Shown here piece by piece: positions 41,429 through 49,927 of a stretch of 64,000 nucleotides of DNA. This DNA comes from Streptomyces deccanensis (GTDB lineage Bacteria; Actinomycetota; Actinomycetes; Streptomycetales; Streptomycetaceae). The stretch is from contig NZ_CP092431.1 in assembly GCF_022385335.1 (NCBI RefSeq), positions 7,936,001-8,000,000 on the forward strand, in the 5' to 3' direction. The notes below the pieces were generated by a model. The model did no database searches. It was not told the origin of the DNA and saw only the letters and a list, made by a program, of their open reading frames with translations. Made by a program: the position numbers and the translations under genes. How positions within the stretch are numbered: position 1 is the first letter of the stretch; each line of letters starts with the position of its first letter.

Positions 41429-42529
41429 TTACACCAGTCGCTGCGCGTCGCGCGCGAGGGCGGTGAGGCGGGAGATGGCGCGGAAGTACTTCTTGCGGTA
41501 GCCGCCGTTCAGCATCTCCTCGCTGAACAGCCGGTCGAAGGGCAGCCCCGAGGCGAGCACCGGCACCTCGCGGTCGTACAGCCGGTCGGCGAGCACCACC
41601 AGCCGCAGTGCTGTGGACTGGTCAGGCACCGGCTGGACGTCCGTCAGGCACACCGCTTTCAGGCCGTCCGTCAGGGCGCCGTACCGGCTGGGGTGGACGC
41701 GCGCGAGGTGGGCCAGCAGATGCGGGAAGTCGTCGAGCGAGGCGCCCTCGGTGGCGTACGCCGCCTTCGTGACCTCCTCGTCGGAGTACGGCGCCGGAGC
41801 CTCCGGCAGACCGCGGTGGCGGTAGTCCTCGCCGTCGATCCGCAGGGAGCGGAAGTGGGCCGACAGGCCCTGGATCTCGCGCAGGAAGTCGACCGACGCG
41901 AACCGGCCCTCACCGAGCTTGCCCGGCAGGGTGTTCGAGGTGGCGGCCAGGGCCACGCCCGCGTCGACGAGCTTGCCGAGCAGGGTCGACACCAGGACCG
42001 TGTCGCCCGGGTCGTCCAGCTCGAACTCGTCGATGCACAGCAGGCGGTGGCCGGAGAGGGTCTGGACCGTCTTCTGGAACCCGAGCGCGCCGACCAGGTT
42101 CGTCAGCTCCACGAAGGTGCCGAAGGCCTTGAGGGAGGGTTCGGCCGGGGTGGCGTGCCAGAGGGAGGCGAGGAGGTGCGTCTTGCCGACGCCGTAACCG
42201 CCGTCCAGGTAGACGCCGCGCGGGCCCGCCGGCATCTTGGGGGCCTTCGACCGGCCGAAGCCGAGGAAGCCGCGCCGGCCGGCGCCGGTCGCGTGCGCCC
42301 CGCCGAGGCCCGCCGCGAAACCGCTCAGGACGCGGACGGCCTCGGTCTGGCTCGGCTGGTTCGGGTCCGGGAGGTAGGTGTCGAAGCGCACCGAGTCGAA
42401 ACGCGGCGGCGGCACCATCTCGGCGACGAGCCGGTCCGCGGGGACATGGGGCTCGCGGGTGCACAGGGACGCGGGGGCCGCTTCGGGTATCGGACCGATT
42501 CCGGACACGGTGGCAGAGGACGACGACAC
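41429..42529 (-). CDS. AFG1/ZapE-family AAA ATPase
   Basis: 366 aa cytoplasmic P-loop protein. Walker A LDGGYGVGKTHLLASLW, Walker B HRLLCIDEFELDDPGD, sensor region ALAATSNTLPGKLGEGRF, and the family C-terminus DRLFSEEMLNGGYRKKYFRAISRLTALAR. E. coli ZapE acts at the division ring; mitochondrial AFG1 in protein quality control. GTG at 42529 is chosen because a -10-like TAGACT lies eight bases upstream, giving a leaderless or near-leaderless message; no ribosome site is visible. Divergent from the RibD-type gene with 37 bases between starts. Confidence 0.9.
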   Translation of the reverse strand: MSSSSATVSGIGPIPEAAPASLCTREPHVPADRLVAEMVPPPRFDSVRFDTYLPDPNQPSQTEAVRVLSGFAAGLGGAHATGAGRRGFLGFGRSKAPKMPAGPRGVYLDGGYGVGKTHLLASLWHATPAEPSLKAFGTFVELTNLVGALGFQKTVQTLSGHRLLCIDEFELDDPGDTVLVSTLLGKLVDAGVALAATSNTLPGKLGEGRFASVDFLREIQGLSAHFRSLRIDGEDYRHRGLPEAPAPYSDEEVTKAAYATEGASLDDFPHLLAHLARVHPSRYGALTDGLKAVCLTDVQPVPDQSTALRLVVLADRLYDREVPVLASGLPFDRLFSEEMLNGGYRKKYFRAISRLTALARDAQRLV

Positions 42530-42566
42530 GGTTACCGAGTCTAAGGGTCGTGCCACACTGCACGAC

Positions 42567-43469
42567 ATGCGACGCCTGTTCCCTGTGACCGAAGAGACAG
42601 CGGCCCGGACACCGGAAGCGACCGGTGGGGCGAGTGCGGCCGAGGTGGCGACGGCTGGTGGGGGTGAGGGCTCGGCGGGGGCCGGGAAGTCCGGTCTTTC
42701 CGGGCGCTCCGGTCTTTCCGGTCCGTCCGATCTCGTCGACCGGGAGTGGAGCCTCGACGAGTTGGCGGCGGCGTACGCGTACCCCGAACCGGCGCCGGGC
42801 GGGCGGGAGCCGTGGCTGCGGGCCAACATGGTGTCCACCCTCGACGGCGCGGCCCAGCACGGCGGGCGCTCCCAGCCGATCTCCAGCGACGCCGACATGC
42901 GGATCTTCGGCACACTGCGGGGACTCGCGGACGTGGTGATCGTCGGCGCGGAAACGGTCCGGCAGGAGGGGTACCGCCCGGCACGCGCGCGTGAGGCATT
43001 CGCCGAGGCGCGCCGGGCGGCCGGACAGACGCCCGCGCCCGCCGTCGCCGTGGTGAGCGCGAGCCTGGACCTGGACTTCTCGCTGCCGTTGTTCACCTCG
43101 CCGCTGACGCCCACCCTGCTGCTCACCGGGGCCGCCGCGGCCCCGGACCGGGTCGCCACCGCCGAGAAGGCGGGGGTCCGGGTGGTGGTCGCCGGGGACG
43201 GCATGGGCGTCGACCCCGCCCGCGCGGTACGGGCCCTCGCCGACCTGGGGCTGACCCGACTGCTCACCGAGGGCGGCCCGCGCATCCTGGGGCAGCTGGT
43301 CGCCGCCGACGTCCTCGACGAGCTCTGCCTGACCGTGTCGCCGATGCTCACGGCGGGGGACGCGCAGCGGATCGCCGGAGGGCCCTCGGTGACGGTGCCC
43401 AAGCGCTTCGCCCTGGCCTCGCTGCTGGAGGAGTCCGGGTTCCTGTTCGGTCGTTACCGTCGTACGTGA
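42567..43469 (+). CDS. RibD-type pyrimidine reductase family protein
   Basis: 300 aa. The C-terminal 240 residues are the RibD reductase fold: WLRANMVSTLDGAAQHGGRSQPISSDADMRIFGTLRGLADVVIVGAETVRQEGY, and RLLTEGGPRILGQLVAADVLDELCLTVSPML. In riboflavin synthesis this fold reduces the ribosyl side chain with NADPH; stand-alone actinobacterial members include dihydrofolate reductase-like proteins, so the substrate is open. Residues 10-55 form a Gly/Ser/Ala-rich insert with tandem SGLSG units. ATG at 42567, without a clear ribosome site. No other rib gene is nearby. Confidence 0.85.
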   Translation: MRRLFPVTEETAARTPEATGGASAAEVATAGGGEGSAGAGKSGLSGRSGLSGPSDLVDREWSLDELAAAYAYPEPAPGGREPWLRANMVSTLDGAAQHGGRSQPISSDADMRIFGTLRGLADVVIVGAETVRQEGYRPARAREAFAEARRAAGQTPAPAVAVVSASLDLDFSLPLFTSPLTPTLLLTGAAAAPDRVATAEKAGVRVVVAGDGMGVDPARAVRALADLGLTRLLTEGGPRILGQLVAADVLDELCLTVSPMLTAGDAQRIAGGPSVTVPKRFALASLLEESGFLFGRYRRT

Positions 43470-43551
43470 AAGCAGGATCGTCGCACGTGAAAGCGGGCGG
43501 AATCTGCCGTTCCGTTTAGCTTTCGCCGGGCACACTAGAACTCTGAGGAGT

Positions 43552-43570
43552 GAGGGCCCGCAGGGCCCTC
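43552..43570 (+). other. Leader hairpin upstream of the 43588 gene
   Basis: GAGGGCCC-GCA-GGGCCCTC, perfect 8-bp stem ending two bases before the GAGGAG ribosome site. Could be a terminator of the reductase gene or a leader structure affecting initiation. Confidence 0.5.
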
Positions 43571-43587
43571 CGAGGAGAAGGGCGCCT

Positions 43588-44067
43588 GTGGTGTCGTTCA
43601 CGAGCGTATTGATGATCGAGAAGGCTCTGACGTCGGCGGACGTCGAGTTCGTCACGACCCTGCACGGGGACGAGCGGGCCTCCTTCCACGTGCTGCTCCA
43701 GCCGCGCGGAAATCAGGCCGACCGGTTGCTGCGGGCCATCGACGACCTCGCCCTCGGTGAGCTGGACGAGGCGGCGCGGGAGGGGGAGACGCCGGAGGGG
43801 GAACAGGCGATGGACGCGGGGGAACGGGCTCTGGAGGTCTCCCTGCAGGCGCTGCGTGCGGCCGGGAGCACGGCGGAGGGGCGGCTGATCGATGATCATC
43901 CGCTGGATGCGCTGAAGTCGCTGGTGGAGGAGGTTTCGGCCGATGAGGTGCTGGTGCTGACCGATCCGCACTACGTGGAGGAGTTCTTCCATCGGGACTG
44001 GGCTTCGCGGGCTCGGCACAAGGTGGGGGTGCCGGTGTTGAAGTTGTTCTCGCACAGTCGGGTTTGA
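43588..44067 (+). CDS. Conserved hypothetical protein (USP/HUP-like)
   Basis: 159 aa. No signature of a known enzyme. Pattern of alternating strands and helices: VEFVTTLHGDERASFHVLLQP, ADRLLRAIDDLALGELDEAAREGE, RALEVSLQALRAAGSTAEGRLIDDHPLDALKSLVEEVSADEVLVLTDPHYVEEFFHRDWASRAR, VGVPVLKLFSHSRV; the second half looks like a nucleotide-binding alpha/beta fold (universal-stress-protein-like). GTG start after GAGGAGAAGG. Conserved near murC in streptomycetes. Any label as indole-3-glycerol phosphate synthase would be unsupported: the TrpC motifs are absent. Confidence 0.75.
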   Translation: MVSFTSVLMIEKALTSADVEFVTTLHGDERASFHVLLQPRGNQADRLLRAIDDLALGELDEAAREGETPEGEQAMDAGERALEVSLQALRAAGSTAEGRLIDDHPLDALKSLVEEVSADEVLVLTDPHYVEEFFHRDWASRARHKVGVPVLKLFSHSRV

Positions 44068-44081
44068 GGGAGGGGCGCCGT

Positions 44082-44190
44082 GGGGGTGCTGTGATGCGTC
44101 GGCTGCGGGTGCGTCGTGGCTTGTCGCGCCCACGCGGCGGAGCCGCACAGAGAAACAGCCCCGCGCCCCTGAAAGGCGGCTGCGCCGCCA
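44082..44190. repeat. Dispersed intergenic repeat, copy 5 (long variant, reverse)
   Basis: Contains GTGCGTCGTGGCTTGTCGCG, CCACGCGGCGGAGCCGC and CAGCCCCGCGCCCCTGAAAG; reverse complement of copy 1 at 3788. Fills most of the 223-base gap before murC. Confidence 0.75.
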
Positions 44191-44290
44191 TCCGGGGCAC
44201 GGGCCCTGGACCGTGACACCAGGCAATAGGGTGGGGGCGCGCCTGCTGTGGGGCGTGGATCGTGTTCGTACCGTCGCTTGGAGAACAGAC

Positions 44291-45676
44291 ATGGCACCCG
44301 GACTGCCTTCCGCCATGGATCGGCCGCACTTCATCGGGATCGGTGGGGCCGGGATGTCCGGGATCGCCAAGATCCTGGCGCAGCGCGGGGCGAAGGTCGC
44401 CGGGAGTGACGCCAAGGAGTCGGAGACGGCCGAGGCGCTGCGGGCGCTCGGGGCGACCGTGCACATCGGGCACGCCGCCGAGCACCTCGCGGACGACGCG
44501 ACGGCCGTGGTCGTCTCCTCGGCCATCCGCGCCGACAACCCCGAGCTGGCCCGCGCCGCCGAGCTGGGGATCCCCGTCGTCCACCGGTCGGACGCGCTCG
44601 CCCGGCTGATGGACGGGCTGCGGCCGATCGCGGTCGCCGGCACGCACGGCAAGACCACGACGACGTCCATGCTGGCGGTGTCGCTGGGCGAGCTGGGGCT
44701 GCGGCCGTCGTACGCCATCGGCGGCGACCTCGACGTACCCGGCTCGAACGCCGACCACGGCGACGGCGACATCTTCGTCGCCGAGGCGGACGAAAGCGAC
44801 CGCAGCTTCCACAAGTACGCGCCCGAGGTGGCGATCGTCCTCAACGTGGAACTGGACCACCACGCCAACTACGCGTCCATGGACGAGATCTACGAGTCCT
44901 TCGAGACGTTCGCGGGGAAGATCGTGCCCGGTGGCACGCTGGTGATCTCCGCCGACCACGAGGGCGCGCGCGAGCTGACCTCACGGCTGTCCGGGGTGAG
45001 GACGGTGACGTACGGCGAGCGCGAGGACGCCGACGTCCGCGTGCTGTCGGTCGTGGCGCAGGGGCTGAAGAGCGAGGTCACGGTCCTGCTGGACGGGCAG
45101 GAGATCACGTTCACCGTGTCCGTGCCCGGACGGCACTACGCGCACAACGCCGTCGCCGCGCTGGCGGCCGGGGTCGCGCTCGGTGTGCCGGCGGCGGAGC
45201 TGGCGCCCGCGCTGGCGGCGTACACCGGCGTGAAGCGACGGCTGCAGCTCAAGGGCGAGGCCGCCGGGGTGCAGGTCATCGACTCCTACGCGCACCACCC
45301 GACCGAGATGACCGCCGACCTGGAGGCCATGCGGGCCGCCGCCGGCGACGCGCGGATCCTGGTGGTCTTCCAGCCGCACCTGTTCTCCCGCACCCAGGAG
45401 CTGGGCGCCGAGATGGGCCAGTCCCTGGCGCTGGCGGACGCGTCGGTCGTCCTCGACATCTACCCGGCCCGCGAGGACCCGATCCCGGGGATCACCAGCG
45501 AGCTGATCATCGACGCGGCCCGGACCGCGGGCGCGGACGTCACCGCCCTGCACGACAAGGCCGAGGTGCCCGCCGTGATCGCGGGAATGGCGAGGCCCGG
45601 CGATCTCGTTCTCACCATGGGCGCGGGTGATGTGACGGACCTGGGCCCGCGGATCCTGGACCGTCTTTCCAGCTGA
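44291..45676 (+). CDS. murC: UDP-N-acetylmuramate--L-alanine ligase
   Basis: 461 aa. Cytoplasmic Mur ligase adding the first amino acid to UDP-MurNAc. N-terminal Rossmann HFIGIGGAGMSGIAKIL, ATP P-loop AVAGTHGKTTTTSML, carbamate/metal region FVAEADESDRSFHKY and NVELDHHANY, and C-terminal YAHHPTEMTADLEAM with VFQPHLFSRT. ATG at 44291 follows GGAGA; the frame opens 26 codons earlier but inside the repeat. It stands apart from the dcw cluster, as murC does in streptomycetes; msrB follows by 23 bp. Confidence 0.96.
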   Translation: MAPGLPSAMDRPHFIGIGGAGMSGIAKILAQRGAKVAGSDAKESETAEALRALGATVHIGHAAEHLADDATAVVVSSAIRADNPELARAAELGIPVVHRSDALARLMDGLRPIAVAGTHGKTTTTSMLAVSLGELGLRPSYAIGGDLDVPGSNADHGDGDIFVAEADESDRSFHKYAPEVAIVLNVELDHHANYASMDEIYESFETFAGKIVPGGTLVISADHEGARELTSRLSGVRTVTYGEREDADVRVLSVVAQGLKSEVTVLLDGQEITFTVSVPGRHYAHNAVAALAAGVALGVPAAELAPALAAYTGVKRRLQLKGEAAGVQVIDSYAHHPTEMTADLEAMRAAAGDARILVVFQPHLFSRTQELGAEMGQSLALADASVVLDIYPAREDPIPGITSELIIDAARTAGADVTALHDKAEVPAVIAGMARPGDLVLTMGAGDVTDLGPRILDRLSS

Positions 45677-45699
45677 GTTGAGTTGAGAGGCTGAGGCTC

Positions 45700-46107
45700 A
45701 TGTCGTACGACGTCGAGAAGCCGGACGAGCAGTGGCGTGCGGAGCTGACGCCGGCCGAGTACGCCGTGCTGCGGCAGGCCGGCACGGAGCCCGCGTTCGT
45801 CGGTGAGTACACCGACACCAAGACCAAGGGCGTCTACTCCTGCCGTGCCTGCGGCGCCGAACTCTTCACCTCCGACACGAAGTTCGATTCGCACTGCGGC
45901 TGGCCGTCCTTCTACGACCCGAAGGACAGCGACGCGGTCGAGCTGCTCGACGACCGGTCGCACGGGATGGTGCGCACGGAGGTGCGGTGCGCCCGGTGCG
46001 GCTCGCACCTCGGGCACGTCTTCGCGGGCGAGGGGTACCCCACGCCGACCGACCAGCGGTACTGCATCAACAGCATCTCGCTGACGCTGACCGCGGACGA
46101 GGGCTGA
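45700..46107 (+). CDS. msrB: Peptide-methionine (R)-S-oxide reductase
   Basis: 135 aa. Zinc CxxC pairs CRACG and CARCG, the substrate-binding FDSHCGWPSFY, RCGSHLGHVF, and the catalytic Cys122 in QRYCINSISL. Repairs methionine-R-sulfoxide in proteins. ATG 23 bases past the murC stop, so likely co-transcribed. Short for the family because it lacks a signal or MsrA fusion; cytoplasmic. Confidence 0.96.
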   Translation: MSYDVEKPDEQWRAELTPAEYAVLRQAGTEPAFVGEYTDTKTKGVYSCRACGAELFTSDTKFDSHCGWPSFYDPKDSDAVELLDDRSHGMVRTEVRCARCGSHLGHVFAGEGYPTPTDQRYCINSISLTLTADEG

Positions 46108-46249
46108 GCGTCGGCGAGGGCTGAGGGGCGGCCGTCGACATCCCTTCACCTGTCGTCGCATGTCCACCCGTTGGCGGGGTTGACTACGTGACTACTGTGT
46201 GAAGGGTGTTGACGCGAGAGGTCTCTCGGACCGAGCCGGGGGGCCCGAC

Positions 46250-47482
46250 GTGAATGGACTGGTCTACTTCCTGGCGGCCGCCGCCCTGTGGACCGGCTTC
46301 GCCGCCCAACTGCCCGGCCTGTGGCGCGAGCCGCGTGATCCGATGAAGCGTGCGCTCTGTGCCGTGATCTTCCTGGCCGGTTTCTGTTTCGCCCTCGGCG
46401 CCCCGCCCACCGTCGGCTTCGTCAACCGCGTCGTCGGCGTGCCCAACGCCGCCGCGTGCCTCACCTACGGGGCCATCAACGCCTTCTCCGCCGCGTCCCT
46501 CGTGCTGATCGTCCACTGGCGCGGTGCCGACGACCCCGAGCGGCTGCGCCGGGTCTCCCGCCGGTGGCTGCTCGCGTACGCCGTGATCATCGCGGCGCAG
46601 ACGGTGCTCTTCGCCGTCGGTGACGCGCCCGTCGAGCGCCTCAGCGACTTCGACACCTACTACGCGGACACGCCGTTCATCCGCGAGATGATCGTCCTCT
46701 ATCTGGTCGCCCACCTGGTGGCGGCCCTCACCACCACGGTCCTCTGCTCGCGCTGGACCCTCCAGATCAGCGGCTGGACGGGGCGGGCGCTGACGGTGCT
46801 CGCCGTCGGGTGGCTGTGCAACAGCGCGTACGGCGTCCTGAAGATGGTCGCCCTCTCCGGCCGCTGGACCGGGCAGCACTGGGATCCGCTGAGCACCCGG
46901 CTGGCCCCCATGCTGGTCGCCGTGGGTGCGGCCCTCACCTCGGCCGGCTATGTCCTGCCGCTGCTCGGGCCCCGTATCGACAGCCTGATCGCCTTCCTGC
47001 GGCTCGGGCCGCTCTTCCGGCTCGTCGGCTCCCGGAGCACCGGCCGCGTCGGACGGAACGTGCTGCTGTCCTGGCGTTCCCTCGGCGACGTCGAGCTGCG
47101 GCTGACACACCGGACGACGGCCATACGGGACGGACTGCGGGACGTGTCCGTGCACTTCGACGAGACGGTCCGTGAGCGTGCCTACCGGCAGGCGCTCTCC
47201 CTCGGCTCCAGTGCCGGTGAGGCGGAGGCCATCGGGGACGCGGCGATGGTGGCCGTCGCCGTGGCGTCCGGCACGCGGGGGCGGGCCGGGGGGCCGCGTC
47301 AGGAGGGCCTGGACCGTGCCGCCCTGGAGGCGCTCGTGGGGCTCGGCGGGGGGTACGCGGAGCCTGCGGCCGGGGGGCAGGGGCTGGACACCGGGCAGCC
47401 GTCGTTGATCCGGATGTCGCGGGCGGTGCGGGCGGGGGTGGTGGTGGGGGCGGTGCGCGCGGAGCGCGCGAAAAGCCGGTGA
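46250..47482 (+). CDS. MAB_1171c-like integral membrane protein
   Basis: 410 aa. GTG at 46250 after a run of six G. Seven or so membrane helices in the first 240 residues (VNGLVYFLAAAALWTGFAAQ; ALCAVIFLAGFCFALGAPPTV; LAYAVIIAAQTVLFAV; IVLYLVAHLVAALTTTVL), then a soluble part with LSWRSLGDVELRLTHRTTAIRDGLRDV and Gly/Ala-rich tail. The family is known from Mycobacterium abscessus and streptomycetes and is often linked to helix-turn-helix/peptidase genes, which are missing here. Function unknown. Confidence 0.8.
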   Translation: MNGLVYFLAAAALWTGFAAQLPGLWREPRDPMKRALCAVIFLAGFCFALGAPPTVGFVNRVVGVPNAAACLTYGAINAFSAASLVLIVHWRGADDPERLRRVSRRWLLAYAVIIAAQTVLFAVGDAPVERLSDFDTYYADTPFIREMIVLYLVAHLVAALTTTVLCSRWTLQISGWTGRALTVLAVGWLCNSAYGVLKMVALSGRWTGQHWDPLSTRLAPMLVAVGAALTSAGYVLPLLGPRIDSLIAFLRLGPLFRLVGSRSTGRVGRNVLLSWRSLGDVELRLTHRTTAIRDGLRDVSVHFDETVRERAYRQALSLGSSAGEAEAIGDAAMVAVAVASGTRGRAGGPRQEGLDRAALEALVGLGGGYAEPAAGGQGLDTGQPSLIRMSRAVRAGVVVGAVRAERAKSR

Positions 47483-47485
47483 GGG

Positions 47486-47545
47486 GTGCGTCGTTGTCCG
47501 CGGGTTCGGTGGGGGCCTGTCGCGCAGTTCCCCGCGCCCCTTACC
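47486..47545. repeat. Dispersed intergenic repeat, copy 6 (reverse)
   Basis: GTGCGTCGTTGTCCGCGGG then CCTGTCGCGCAGTTCCCCGC GCCCCTTA. Between converging genes, like copies 2-4. Confidence 0.75.
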
Positions 47546-47656
47546 CCCCGTGCTGCTGTCCGAGGCTCGGAAGACCGGCACAACGGCTGCTCGCGCAAGG
47601 GGAGTTGATGTATCGCCGGGGGACGAGGGCGCGGGGCCCTCGTCCGGCTTGGTGGG

Positions 47657-48382
47657 TCAGGCGGTGGCTCGTACCGCCTCCTGGATCACGGTCGCGACCT
47701 CCTTGGGGCGGGAGACCGCCACCGCGTGGGAGGCGCCCTCCAGTTCGGTGACGGTGGCGCCGGCGCGCTTCGCGCCGAAGCGCTGGACGTCGGGGTTGAT
47801 GGCCTGGTCCGCGTCGGCGACCACGGCCCAGGAGGGCTTGGTCCGCCATGCCGCGGTGGCGGCCGCCTCCGTGAACACCGAGGCTGAGAGAGGACGTTGG
47901 GACACCGCGAGGATCTCGGTGACCTCGGCCGGGACGTCCGCGGCGAAGATGCCGGGGAAGGCGTCCGGCTTGATGGTGACCTCCACGCCGGGGTCGGCGC
48001 CCTCGACGGGGTACGTCCACTCGTCGAGGTTGGCGACGAGCGGGGACAGTGGGAAGCGGCCCTGCAACTCGCCCAGGCTCTCGCCCTGTTCGGGCACGTA
48101 CGCGGCGACGTAGACCAGGCCGACGACGTTCTCGGCGGCGCCCGCCACGGTGATGATCGCGCCGCCGTAGGAGTGGCCGACGAGGACGACCGGGCCGTCG
48201 ACCTGGGCCGCCGCGGACGCGACGTACGCGGCGTCCGAGGCCAGGCCGCGCAGGGGGTTCGGCAGTGCGCGGACCGGGATGCCCTGGCCGCGCAGTTCCT
48301 CGACGACGCCGGCCCAGCTGGACGCGTCGGCGAAGGCTCCGTGCACGAGGAGGACGGTGGGGGTGGAGGTGGTGGTGGACAT
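47657..48382 (-). CDS. Alpha/beta-fold hydrolase
   Basis: 241 aa cytoplasmic hydrolase: oxyanion LLVHGAFADASSW, nucleophile LVGHSYGGAIITVA, acid in VVADADQAINP and histidine in LEGASHAVAVSRP. Closest to the small esterase group with HGAFADASSW. Substrate unknown. ATG at 48382, GGAGAG upstream. The esterase gene 98 bases upstream on the same strand may share its transcript. Confidence 0.88.
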   Translation of the reverse strand: MSTTTSTPTVLLVHGAFADASSWAGVVEELRGQGIPVRALPNPLRGLASDAAYVASAAAQVDGPVVLVGHSYGGAIITVAGAAENVVGLVYVAAYVPEQGESLGELQGRFPLSPLVANLDEWTYPVEGADPGVEVTIKPDAFPGIFAADVPAEVTEILAVSQRPLSASVFTEAAATAAWRTKPSWAVVADADQAINPDVQRFGAKRAGATVTELEGASHAVAVSRPKEVATVIQEAVRATA

Positions 48383-48480
48383 GAAGCGGGTTCTCTCCGT
48401 TCTGAGGGCCGACCGGCTGGGTGCCGAATGGCCGTGGTGGTGCGGCGGTGCGGGAGGGCGGCGGTTGGGGCAGTGCGGCG

Positions 48481-49452
48481 TCAGTTGCCGTGCAGGGCCG
48501 TGCGCAGGGTGGTCGTGGCCAGGGTGATCGCGGCCTCGGCGGCGTGGGTCTCGCGCAGGGCGTTCAGCATGACGAAGTCGTGGATGACGCCCTGGAAGCG
48601 CACGGCGGTCACCGCCACACCGGCCTCGCGCAGCTTGTTCGCGTACGCCTCGCCCTCGTCGCGCAGGACGTCGGCCTCACCGGTGACGACCAGGGCCGGA
48701 GGCAGGTCCTTGAGCTGGTCGACGCTCGCCCGCAGCGGGGACGCGGTGATCTGGGCGCGCTCGGCCTCGTCGGTCGTGTACTGGTCCCAGAACCATTGCA
48801 TTCCGTCGCGGCGCAGGAAGTAGCCCGTGGCGAACTGGTGGTAGGAGCCGGTGTCGAAGCCCGCGTCCGTCACCGGGTAGAACAGCACCTGCTGGACCAG
48901 CGGGACGTCACCGCGCTGCTTGGCCATCAGGGTCAGCGCGGCGGTCATGTTGCCGCCGACCGAGTCCCCGGCGACCGCGAGCCGGGCACCGTCCAGGTCC
49001 TTGGACGCGCCCTGTTCGACGACCCACTTCGCGACCGCGTAGTTCTGCTCGATGGCGACCGGGTAGCGGGCCTCGGGGGAGAGGTCGTACTCGGGGAAGA
49101 CCACGGCGGCCCGCGCGCCGACGGCCAGCTCGCGCACCAGCCGGTCGTGGGTGTGGGCGTTGCCGAACACCCAGCCCGCGCCGTGGATGTAGAGGATCAC
49201 GGGCAGGACGCCCTCGGTCCCGGCGGGCCGGACGATCCGCGCCCGGACACTGCCCGTCGGACCGCCGGAGACGGTGATCCACTCCTCGTCGATCTCCGGC
49301 TTGGCGATCTCGCCGGACTGCACCTCGTCGACCGCCTTCCGGCCCTCGGCGGGCGGCAGTTCGAAGAGGAAGGGAGGGTTGGCGGTGGCCTCGGCGAAGG
49401 CGGCGGCCGCCGGTTCCAGGACCGGGCGGGTGGGCTCGGAGGTGTCGGACAT
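48481..49452 (-). CDS. HSL-family esterase/lipase
   Basis: 323 aa. Hormone-sensitive-lipase type: oxyanion ILYIHGAGWVFGN (HGGGW class), nucleophile LAVAGDSVGGNMTAAL, acid VVTGEADVLRDEG and histidine FQGVIHDFVMLN. No signal; a 60-residue cap precedes the core. Hydrolyses short-chain esters, exact substrate unknown. ATG at 49452 follows GGGAG. The upstream open frame crosses a tandem-repeat region and is not coding. Confidence 0.9.
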   Translation of the reverse strand: MSDTSEPTRPVLEPAAAAFAEATANPPFLFELPPAEGRKAVDEVQSGEIAKPEIDEEWITVSGGPTGSVRARIVRPAGTEGVLPVILYIHGAGWVFGNAHTHDRLVRELAVGARAAVVFPEYDLSPEARYPVAIEQNYAVAKWVVEQGASKDLDGARLAVAGDSVGGNMTAALTLMAKQRGDVPLVQQVLFYPVTDAGFDTGSYHQFATGYFLRRDGMQWFWDQYTTDEAERAQITASPLRASVDQLKDLPPALVVTGEADVLRDEGEAYANKLREAGVAVTAVRFQGVIHDFVMLNALRETHAAEAAITLATTTLRTALHGN

Positions 49453-49927
49453 GTGGTTCTCCCGATGGGTCGTGATGTCGTGCGGGCGCCGCCGCCCGGG
49501 TCGAGCCTCGTGCGAGCGGCCCACGGATCGGTGGGGCGCGCCGGTCGGGTTCGGCCCGGTGGGTGGGGCCGAGCGCGTTCGGTGCAGTGGGTCGGGCCGG
49601 TCGCGTTCGGTCCGATGCGCCGGTCCGATGGGCCGGTCCGATGAGCCGGTCCGGTTCGGGCCGGTCGCTGTGGTCGCGTTCGGTCCGGTGGGGCGTGTGG
49701 GCGGCGCCACGGCCAGCACGTTAGGACCGCGGTCGGGTGCCGTATGGCCCGCCAGCGCACCGAAACCGGTCCGGGAGCGCACGACTTGGGGTGCGGGGGT
49801 CGCCCGTGCGCTGTGAGGACGAACGCGGTGCGCCGCCGGACCAGAGGGAGTCGTCCGGCACGCCTAGCTTTCCGGCATCGCCGGCGATCCGTTTCGCCGG
49901 ACGGACACCCCCCTCGGAAGGAATCCC
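49453..49927. other. 475-base intergenic stretch with GGTCCG-rich tandem repeats
   Basis: Between divergent esterase and cysteine-hydrolase genes. From about 49540 to 49720 it holds degenerate units such as CCGGTCCGATGGGCCGGTCC and CGTTCGGTCCGATG, low-complexity DNA without a convincing gene. No clear promoter could be picked from the repeats. Confidence 0.6.

Noticed and set aside
43588..44067. Possible indole-3-glycerol phosphate synthase
   Set aside because: Length 159 aa and none of the TrpC barrel motifs; better described as a conserved hypothetical.
49460..49782. Upstream extension of the HSL esterase into PTGPNRT-type repeats
   Set aside because: Encoded by low-complexity tandem DNA; the ATG at 49452 has a good ribosome site and the normal family N-terminus.
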